Assembly (NCBI GenBank): GCA_003219945.1
Contig: QHQV01000262.1
Location: 1 to 10,815 of the forward strand
Reading direction: 5' to 3'
Source: Verrucomicrobiota bacterium
GTDB lineage: Bacteria; Verrucomicrobiota; Verrucomicrobiia; Chthoniobacterales; UBA10450
DNA length: 10,815 nt
Part shown: one piece after another, positions 5,868-10,815 of the stretch
Position numbering within the stretch: the first letter of the stretch is position 1
Layout: every line of letters begins with the position of its first letter
Made by a program: the position numbers and the translations under genes
Notes under the pieces: generated by a model
Told to the model about the DNA's origin: nothing
Database searches by the model: none
What the model saw: the letters and a program-made list of their open reading frames with translations, nothing else

Positions 5868-7460
5868 TCAATGAAAGCGCCTCCGGAACACATCTATGAT
5901 GTCTTGCACTTCGGTAATGCGCAGAAGAAACGCCGCCCCGAAAAATCCGGCGCCGGCAACTGCAATCGTCGCGAGCAGTATTGCTAACTTTTGAAAGAAC
6001 CGCATGTCCGACCACGCATCCAGCCAGAGATAATTCGCCGCCCAACAGATCAACGCAAGCAGCGCACCGGCGACACAAATTTTGCCGAGCGCGATCAGCA
6101 TCTGGCGCGTTTCAAGCCGCCGCGTGTGCCGGCGCATCAGGGTGTAGAGCAAAAGAAAATTGATTGTGGCCACAAGGCCCGTTGAAAACGCAAGGCCGCG
6201 GTGTCCCCATCCAAGCCGGAATGTGAACAACCAGTTGAGAAACAGATTCGCACCAATTGCGAGAAAACTCACTACCATTGGCGTGTTGCGTTTGCCAACG
6301 GCGTAAAATGCCGGCGTCAACACTTTCAACGCCGCATACGCCGCCAGGCCGATCGCGTAATATTGCAGCGCGCCCGCAGTTTGCCGAGTCATCTCAGCCG
6401 TGAAACGTCCGTGCTGATAAATCACGCTGATGATCGGCGACGCCAGCATGACGAGTCCGATCGCCGACGGAACCGTGAGCAAAAACGCCAGCCGCATCCC
6501 GCGCGCGAGCGTTGCGCGAAACTCAGCCGTGTTCCCGAGCGCGGCGCTCTTCGACACCAGCGGCAACGTCACAGTGCCGATGGCGACGCCGAAAATTCCC
6601 AACGGTAATTGCATCAGACGAAATGCAATGTTGAGCCAGCTCACCGGGCCGTTGCCGAGACTGGCCGCAAATCCGCTGTTGATCAGCACGTTTACCTGCA
6701 CCGCGCTCGCTGCGATCACCGCCGGTCCCATCAAGGTCAGCACCGTGCGCACGCCTTCGTCGCGCCAATGAAAATCGGGGTGAAATCTGTAGCCGACTTT
6801 CCACAGCGACGGAAATTGCCCGATCAATTGCCACGCCCCACCGATGAGCGTGCCGATCGCCAAGCCCACGAGGGAGCGCGCGCCGAAATGCGGATCAATC
6901 CAATAACCAATCGCAACCCCTCCAATGATCGAGCCGAGATTGAAATAACTCGACGCCATGGCCGGCGGACCGAACACATATTTCGCGTTCAGCATTCCCA
7001 TCACGAGCGCTGCGAGCGAGACCATGAGCATGAACGGCCACATGATCCGGGTCAGCGAAATCGTGAGCTCGGTTTTGTCCGGCGACCAACTGCCCCATGT
7101 CAACAGGTCGACCAGTTGCCGCGCGAACATGATGCCAAGCAGTGTGATCGCGCTCATGAACACAGCCGTGAGCGTGGCCACCTTGTTCGCCAGACGCCAC
7201 GCCGATTGGTCGCCTTCGACTGCGATCTTTTTCGAGAACGTGGTGATGAACGCCGTCGAAAGCGCGCCCTCTGCGAAGAGATCGCGCAACAGATTCGGTA
7301 ACCGAAACGCCATGAGAAACGCATCGAGATTTCGTCCGGCGCCGAACAGCCCGGCAAACACCATCTCGCGAATGAGACCCAGCAAGCGGCTCGACAGAAT
7401 GGCGATGCCGACCACACCCGTCGCGCGGGTGCTCATTCGCCGGTCGTCAGCCGCAGCCAT
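5868..7460 (-). CDS. murJ: Lipid II flippase MurJ (MviN family)
   Basis: Inner-membrane flippase of the MOP exporter superfamily that moves lipid II to the periplasmic face for peptidoglycan synthesis. The 530-residue product has the family's length and repeated long hydrophobic segments consistent with about 14 membrane spans. The N-terminal signature is complete: SSRLLGLIRE (R25, R31), LDAFLMAFRLPNLLRDLFAEGALS (D46, R59). These four residues align at a constant offset of seven with R18, R24, D39 and R52 of E. coli MurJ, which are functionally important there. I kept ATG 7460-7458; an in-frame ATG at 7436 (MSTRATG...) would remove eight polar residues and is equally plausible, since neither has a Shine-Dalgarno. 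The stop codon abuts a hairpin unit. It converges on the trans-sulfuration gene; the upstream kilobase is repeat-rich and holds no partner cell-wall gene. Confidence 0.95.
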   Translation of the reverse strand: MAAADDRRMSTRATGVVGIAILSSRLLGLIREMVFAGLFGAGRNLDAFLMAFRLPNLLRDLFAEGALSTAFITTFSKKIAVEGDQSAWRLANKVATLTAVFMSAITLLGIMFARQLVDLLTWGSWSPDKTELTISLTRIMWPFMLMVSLAALVMGMLNAKYVFGPPAMASSYFNLGSIIGGVAIGYWIDPHFGARSLVGLAIGTLIGGAWQLIGQFPSLWKVGYRFHPDFHWRDEGVRTVLTLMGPAVIAASAVQVNVLINSGFAASLGNGPVSWLNIAFRLMQLPLGIFGVAIGTVTLPLVSKSAALGNTAEFRATLARGMRLAFLLTVPSAIGLVMLASPIISVIYQHGRFTAEMTRQTAGALQYYAIGLAAYAALKVLTPAFYAVGKRNTPMVVSFLAIGANLFLNWLFTFRLGWGHRGLAFSTGLVATINFLLLYTLMRRHTRRLETRQMLIALGKICVAGALLALICWAANYLWLDAWSDMRFFQKLAILLATIAVAGAGFFGAAFLLRITEVQDIIDVFRRRFH

Positions 7461-7469
7461 CGGCGAATG

Positions 7470-7552
7470 TTAACCACGAATACACACGGATGAACACGAA
7501 TGTTCTCAGATCCAGATCATTTAACCACGGACTGCACGGATGACACAGATGA
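7470..7552. repeat. Two degenerate 'accacgaatacacacggatg' tracts upstream of murJ
   Basis: Copies at about 7470-7502 and 7520-7551 repeat the theme ccac-gga-tg-acac-gat with substitutions. The family also appears at 1692-1720, 9495-9514 and 9749-9779. They start ten bases upstream of the murJ ATG, so the murJ leader contains them. A plus-strand open frame across this region (7500-7838) is a translation of repeats rather than a gene. Confidence 0.65.
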
Positions 7553-7600
7553 AAGCGACAAGATCAGATGTTGGTGGATCAGAATTTCATGCGCAGCGCG

Positions 7601-7625
7601 TTGGAGTGCGGCGACTTGGGGCCGC
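7601..7625. repeat. Half copy of the 'ttggagtgcggcgacttg' repeat
   Basis: TTGGAGTGCGGCGACTTG (7601-7618) matches 4290-4307 in the compound repeat with two differences. It is followed by GCCGC (7621-7625), which pairs with GCGGC (7608-7612). No matching right end was found nearby, so this looks like a solo or decayed half. Confidence 0.55.
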
Positions 7626-7747
7626 TTTCCACACACAACCAGGAATACACAGGGACCAGGCTTTGCCTCACGCGATCATTACAAGGTGAATGGTTATATC
7701 CTTACATCGTCAGCTGTAGTCGGGATCGATGATGCCGGTATCTATAG

Positions 7748-7766
7748 CGGCGGTCTCAAACCGCCG
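7748..7766. repeat. Short GC hairpin (CGGCGGT/ACCGCCG)
   Basis: A 7-bp perfect stem, 7748-7754/7760-7766, with loop CTCAA, preceded by ctatag. It resembles a single REP-like unit of the type seen in the other gaps. Confidence 0.55.
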
Positions 7767-8149
7767 GGTGGTCGATCACAGATCAAGGCTGCAGCAAAGG
7801 AAGTAAAAGCGGGCGCGAACGAATCAAAACGCCGCTAGAACAATGCGGTGCCCTGAGTCAGGCGGCGATACCCTTGATGCTGCACGTGCGCTGCCCCAAC
7901 GCATTCAACTGAAACTTCCACGCGTGCGAAGAAAGCCGCTGCAATTTTTTGTTAGTCCGTTAACTTCGAGGGCCCGATCACGGCGGAGAGTTGGGCGGCA
8001 ATTTAGAGTCCGCTAAGAACAGCGTCTACGCAGGTTGGGTAGAGCAGTGGCCGCAGCCCGCTCCACCGAGCTGCAGCCTATCCACTTCATCCACCTCATT
8101 GCAGTCGCGGTAAGTAACCGCGGCGCTAATCTCCTTGGAGGAATGCGTA

Positions 8150-8171
8150 AACACTACAGCATTGTAGTGTT
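8150..8171. repeat. Perfect 9-bp hairpin in the non-coding stretch
   Basis: AACACTACA-GCAT-TGTAGTGTT, a 9-bp stem with a 4-nt loop. It contains both CTAC and GTAG but lacks a following T-run on either strand, so a classical terminator is not supported. Confidence 0.6.
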
Positions 8172-8581
8172 CGGCAAGCCAAAATTGCGCTGCCACCTTC
8201 AGATTCGCTTGCGCGTTTCGACATCTTATCCACGACAGGCCTGTGATCGCTCAATGACAACAATGTAATGCTAAATCTTAGCGGTGGATCCGAACGGGAT
8301 TCGTAAAGCACCACGAACAATGCACAGCGCTTTAACCGTACTCAGCCGTTCTTCGGATTGGCTGTACGGGTGAATTAGCATCTGCGCCGGTGATGTCCCT
8401 TGCGCCGTGCGCGGCGAATTAGCCGCGTCTTCGAACGGTGATGCGAGGCCGCGATCACCAGCACGCTAGCCGCTTCCGCAGATTTTCGGGGCAGCAGAGG
8501 CTTTGAAATTGTTCGGCCCCCGCGTTCGTTCGCCACTACCCTCGCACCTTTACCTGCTCTGTCGGAAATCCCTTTCCTCGG

Positions 8582-8601
8582 TTCCTGCTTTCCTGCTTTC
8601 C
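8582..8601. repeat. Tandem ttcctgctttcc repeat, left inverted copy
   Basis: TTCCTGCTTTCCTGCTTTCC is the exact reverse complement of 9522-9541. The two copies flank the broken response regulator gene. Related single units occur at 9784-9846. Confidence 0.6.
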
Positions 8602-8623
8602 TTACATGTTCCAAGATTCGTCG

Positions 8624-9372
8624 CTACGCGGCGGGGAAACGGACAACTTTCTTTTTGCCGCGGCCGAGGATGTCGGTGGGCGGCACGAAAGTGACTTCCA
8701 CGTATTTCTCGGCGCAAGCCACCAGATCGCGGCTGCAACTCAGGTTGAGCTTGTGTTTGATGTTCTCGCGATGGCTTTCGATCGTTTTGACACTCAAGTT
8801 GAGCGAATGCGCGATCTGGCTGTTTCCAAGGCCTGAGCCTAACAAAAAGAAGATGTGCATCTCGCGATCGGACAACTTTTCAATACCAATCGTAGGACGT
8901 GCCGAGCGATGTTGTTGTTCCGATCGCGTCTCCAGCGATTTTTTGAACGCGCGCATCGCTACGTCGCGGCTGACATAGATGTTGCCGCTCATAATCTCGC
9001 GAATAGCGGTGAGCAGCTCGTCCTTCGGAGCCTTTTTCATCACGTAACCGTCTGCGCCGGCTCGGAAGGCGCGCTCTGCGAAGATGGTTTCCTCAAAAGC
9101 GGAATAAACGAGAATCAACAAAGCAGGATGCTCCGACTTGAGCGCTTTAAGAAATTCGAGGCTGTCGCCGGTGCCCAGCCGCAATGCAATCAGCAGCAAG
9201 TGCGGCTTGCATTCCTGGATCTTGTGGCGGCATCGCGAATAGTGTCAGTCTCGCCACATACAATCATGTCCGGCTGAGAATTCGCAAAATGTGCGACGCC
9301 ATACCGAAGCAGCGGGTGCTCTTCCAAAATCAAGATGCGGGTTTTTACAGAATGCTTTTCTGGAGTGGACAT
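8624..9372 (-). pseudogene. NarL/LuxR-type response regulator, frameshifted
   Basis: Two overlapping minus-strand frames together encode one response regulator. Frame one starts at ATG 9372 (MSTPEKHSVKTRILILEEHP...) and holds residues 1-50 of a receiver before running into a stop at 9192-9190. The second frame resumes at about 9224 with KIQECKPHLLLIALRL and continues to TAG 8626-8624. Restoring one base near 9221-9226 gives a ~249-residue protein: receiver ~11-135 and a GerE/LuxR helix-turn-helix at ~165-230 (LSDREMHIFFLLGSGLGNSQIA...VKTIESHRENIKHKL). The acidic pair (E17, E18), S91 and K113 are present, but position 63, where the phosphoacceptor Asp belongs, is Ala (GCA, 9187-9185). No slippery heptamer is seen at the junction, so a point indel or sequencing error is likelier than programmed frameshifting. 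No histidine kinase lies nearby. Confidence 0.85.
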
Positions 9373-9494
9373 GTACGTGCGTGTGGGTTGCGCAACTGTC
9401 GGAAAGTTTTTGCCATTTTCGCGGAGTAAATGTCAAGCTGGAATTCCTTAGGTCTATTCACGCAGGGAACACGGAAGACGCACGGGGCAGACCA

Positions 9495-9541
9495 GCCACG
9501 GATTGACGCGGATGACTCTCAGGAAAGCAGGAAAGCAGGAA
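9495..9541. repeat. ccacggat tract followed by tandem ggaaagcagg (right inverted copy)
   Basis: GCCACGGATTGACGCGGATG (9495-9514) is followed after a few bases by GGAAAGCAGGAAAGCAGGAA (9522-9541). The second part is an exact 20-nt inverted match to 8582-8601. Confidence 0.6.
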
Positions 9542-9610
9542 ACAAGGATAGAGCCACTGGCGGACCGGACAGGATCCAACAGAATGAATTTGAAACAAAT
9601 GCGTTGAAAA

Positions 9611-9658
9611 ATCTGTGCATCTTGTCGGAAACCTCCGTGATCTCTGTGTTCTCTGTGC
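9611..9658. repeat. 'ctgtg'-rich degenerate tract
   Basis: The run atctgtgcat...tccgtgatctctgtgttctctgtgct repeats a ctgtg unit with about 7-10-nt spacing. It is the reverse-strand relative of cacagag-type tracts common in this kind of genome, and it runs directly into element B. Confidence 0.5.
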
Positions 9659-9659
9659 T

Positions 9660-9732
9660 GTAGTGTCTATTGTCCCAGCGGAAATCCGAGATCTGCTTAG
9701 CAACTAAACGAGCTGAGGACAGGGCATGCTAT
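9660..9732. repeat. GTAG element, copy B (diverged, 73 bp)
   Basis: Starts GTAGTGTC, contains tgtcccagcgga, and ends gagctgaggacagggcatgctat, aligning with the ends of copies A (5735-5800) and C (9868-9933). The stem sequences are degraded and the centre is longer, so this looks like an older copy. Confidence 0.6.
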
Positions 9733-9748
9733 AAACGAGTTCAGGCCG

Positions 9749-9779
9749 GCCACGGATGACCACAGATCGGCACGGATTC
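9749..9779. repeat. 'gccacggatgaccacagat' tract
   Basis: Another degenerate copy of the ccacggat family, immediately left of the inverted-end element at 9784. Confidence 0.6.
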
Positions 9780-9783
9780 TTTT

Positions 9784-9846
9784 GAATTAGGAAGACAGGA
9801 AATATGAAATGGAGGCCAGTTTCCTGCGTTCTTGCTTTCCTAATTC
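9784..9846. repeat. 63-bp element with inverted ends GAATTAGGAA/TTCCTAATTC
   Basis: Perfect 10-bp inverted ends at 9784-9793 and 9837-9846 enclose aggaaa and tttcct blocks that pair imperfectly, giving a long interrupted stem. It is related in sequence to the ggaaagcagg repeats at 8582 and 9522. Confidence 0.65.
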
Positions 9847-9867
9847 AATCTTCCCTGCCCGCTTGCT

Positions 9868-9933
9868 GTAGTGTCCTCTGTCCCCAGCGGATTAGCCGCT
9901 TCAGCGAATGCGCTGGAGGACAGCGCGCGCCAC
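9868..9933. repeat. 66-bp GTAG...CCAC element, copy C
   Basis: Starts GTAGTGTCCTCTGTCCCCAG and ends GGAGGACAGCGCGCGCCAC. TGTCCTC (9872-9878) and GAGGACA (9916-9922) are inverted to each other. The left stem TCCtCTG/CAGcGGA has one mismatch compared with the perfect version in copy A, which has the same 66-bp length. Confidence 0.75.
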
Positions 9934-9963
9934 GACGTCGCCTGACGATGTAACGATTTCACG

Positions 9964-9978
9964 TGAGGCGAAGCCTCA
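9964..9978 (-). terminator. Small hairpin overlapping the protease stop codon
   Basis: On the minus strand TGAGGC-TTC-GCCTCA forms a 6-bp stem that begins at the TGA stop codon itself. It lacks a T-run, so intrinsic termination is doubtful; an end-of-message hairpin is the modest claim. Confidence 0.35.
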
Positions 9979-10815
9979 TTTCAGAAACAGATTCATGCCG
10001 TCGAGATCAATGATGGCATGGCAGATGTAGAGCGTGTCCATGCCGAGAATCCCGGCAATTTTGGTGTCACCTTGTTGCAATGCGAACTGCGGTAATGGAG
10101 CGACGGCGAATTTTTCGCGCGGCACTTTGAATGCGCCGATGTTGAGGTCCTCGAGTTTTGCCGCGCTGATCTTTTTGGATGTGCCGCGGCCAAATTGTGC
10201 AGAGATCCGCGTCGATTCCGAGACGAGCCCAAGCGATCTAACGAAACTTTCGTGCAAGATGGTGACAAAGGCGCCGGTATCGATCAGTAAACGCGTTGGT
10301 TGGGCCCGGATTGAGCATGGCACGGTCAGGGCGCCGGTTTCCTCCCGTCGTATCGGAACACGCGTGAATTTTTCGGAAGCAGCAACTGAACCAAGATTGA
10401 TCCGTTGAGCTTGGTCGACTTTGAAGAAGACAAGTTTCGTGTGGCAATTAATCAGCGCTTTGTAACGAAGAAGAATGTCAAGGCCCAGCACGCCATCGAA
10501 AGTGGCATTTCCAGCATCGGCTTGCGATGTCCTGCGCAGCGTGACCAAGCTGCTGCCAAAATTCATGCTGCCAGCGGATATGTTTTGCACAAAGCCAACC
10601 GGCAATGACTGGCCCTGAATCTCCGTGAACCGGATGTAGCGCAGACCACGCTGCGATGGCCTCACGCCGCATAACTCTGCTGCTTCTGTGTCGAGAATCA
10701 GTTGGTTCGATCCAGTGTCGAGCAGTAAATTGGCCGGTTGACCATTGATGCGGACGGACATGATCATTTTGTTCATCGGTCCGTAGTGCACCCGCACGGC
10801 TTTGTATCCGGCCAG
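9976..10815 (-). CDS. Two-domain retropepsin-like aspartic protease, 5' end beyond right edge
   Basis: A clan AA (retropepsin-like) protein made of two tandem copies of the fold. The first copy has LLLDTGSN (Asp codon 10719-10717) and closes with GVLGLDIL; the second has LLIDTGAF (Asp codon 10281-10279) and closes with GILGMDTL, the hydrophobic-hydrophobic-Gly partner of the catalytic loop. Each copy starts with a NGQPAN- or RAQPTR-type strand pair, as in bacterial Asp_protease_2/gag-asp domains. Retropepsins usually dimerise to pair two Asp residues; two linked copies suggest one self-contained bilobal active site (inference). The frame is open through 10815, with GYKAVRVHYGPMNK before the first domain, so the true start, and any signal peptide, lies outside; GTG 10797 is only the first possible start in the window. 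Substrate and location are unknown. It is separated from the response regulator by 600 bp of repeats. Confidence 0.85.
   Translation of the reverse strand: MAGYKAVRVHYGPMNKMIMSVRINGQPANLLLDTGSNQLILDTEAAELCGVRPSQRGLRYIRFTEIQGQSLPVGFVQNISAGSMNFGSSLVTLRRTSQADAGNATFDGVLGLDILLRYKALINCHTKLVFFKVDQAQRINLGSVAASEKFTRVPIRREETGALTVPCSIRAQPTRLLIDTGAFVTILHESFVRSLGLVSESTRISAQFGRGTSKKISAAKLEDLNIGAFKVPREKFAVAPLPQFALQQGDTKIAGILGMDTLYICHAIIDLDGMNLFLK

Larger units (their letters stand above)
7553..8623. other. Repeat-rich stretch without a convincing gene
   Basis: I read both strands between the murJ leader and the response regulator. No open frame here has a convincing start, family motif or protein-like composition. 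The stretch holds the half repeat at 7601, the hairpin at 7748, a GTAG...CCAC unit at 8039-8066 (GGTAGAGC pairing with GCTCCACC, one mismatch), a strong hairpin at 8150-8171, a GGTGAT/ATCACC hairpin at 8437-8459, and the ggaaagcagg-type repeat at 8582-8601. A 74-codon minus-strand open frame without ATG (8029-8250) is a possible gene remnant. No tRNA or rRNA was seen. Confidence 0.6.
9373..9975. other. Repeat-filled intergenic region between protease and response regulator
   Basis: About 600 bp with no convincing gene. In order it holds ccacggat-type tracts (9495-9514), the right ggaaagcagg repeat (9522-9541), a 'ctccgtgatctctgtgttctc' tract (about 9611-9658), element B, another ccacggat tract (9749-9779), an inverted-end element (9784-9846) and element C. 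Open frames here, such as plus 9430-9663, are repeat translations. Promoter elements for the response regulator were not identified with confidence. Confidence 0.6.

Noticed and set aside
6609..7301. Plus-strand 230-residue open frame opposite murJ
   Set aside because: Rich in Arg, His and Gln as expected for the antisense of a membrane-protein gene; murJ on the other strand is complete and unambiguous.
7500..7838. Plus-strand 112-residue open frame beginning MFSDPDHLTTDC
   Set aside because: Its translation comes from dispersed repeats (ccacggat tract, ttggagtgcggcg half repeat and a hairpin). Composition is erratic and no family motif is seen.
8035..8075. tRNA-like fragment (gggtagagcagtgg resembles a D-arm)
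   Set aside because: No acceptor stem, anticodon arm or TTCGA-containing T-arm at the right distance; the bases are better explained as a GTAG...CCAC repeat unit.
9190..9226. Programmed ribosomal frameshift in the response regulator
   Set aside because: No slippery heptamer or downstream stem was found at the junction; a simple indel explains the two frames.
9430..9663. Plus-strand 77-residue open frame beginning MSSWNSLGLF
   Set aside because: It lies wholly on repeat tracts (ccacggat, ggaaagcagg, ctgtg units), has no motif and no ribosome-binding site.
1..10815. CRISPR array, toxin-antitoxin pair, phage or defence island
   Set aside because: No regularly spaced direct repeats of array type, no cas, integrase, recombinase, nuclease or toxin-like gene; the coding content is metabolic and cell-wall housekeeping.

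Overview
The window reads as a slice of a chromosome from a soil or freshwater Verrucomicrobium-type bacterium (Spartobacteria/Chthoniobacterales-like). That assignment is an inference. It rests on moderately high GC, on ordinary housekeeping genes of matching style, and above all on the intergenic repeats: degenerate 'ccacggatgaacacggat' tracts, 'ggaaagcagg' tracts and GTAG-bounded palindromes of a kind I associate with that phylum. No rRNA, tRNA, CRISPR array, insertion sequence or phage gene was seen.

Layout. On the minus strand, reading from position 4239 down to 1: glutamate dehydrogenase (2944-4239), a LacX-like aldose 1-epimerase (1833-2780), a conserved protein of unknown function (762-1679), and the N-terminal half of fumarylacetoacetase, which runs off the left edge (1-680). 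On the plus strand, diverging from glutamate dehydrogenase, is a PLP-dependent trans-sulfuration enzyme (4527-5642). It converges on murJ, the lipid II flippase (5868-7460, minus). A repeat-rich stretch of about 1.2 kb without a convincing gene follows. Next come a broken NarL/LuxR-type response regulator (8624-9372, minus), 600 bp of repeats, and a two-domain retropepsin-like aspartic protease (9976 to the right edge, minus).

Functional links are loose. Fumarylacetoacetase ends tyrosine/phenylalanine catabolism, glutamate dehydrogenase joins carbon and nitrogen metabolism, the epimerase acts on sugars and MurJ serves peptidoglycan synthesis. The four leftmost minus-strand genes are co-directional, but gaps of about 80-165 bp filled with hairpin elements separate them, so a tight operon is not evident.

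The most interesting signal is between the genes. Nearly every intergenic gap holds one or more palindromic elements. Many start with GTAG and end with CTAC or CCAC around two hairpins, the architecture known for REP/BIME/REPIN elements mobilised by RAYT (TnpA-REP) transposases. Two of them sit flush against stop codons. The second point of interest is the response regulator. It carries a one-base frameshift and, about 35 bases away, an alanine where the phosphoacceptor aspartate should be.
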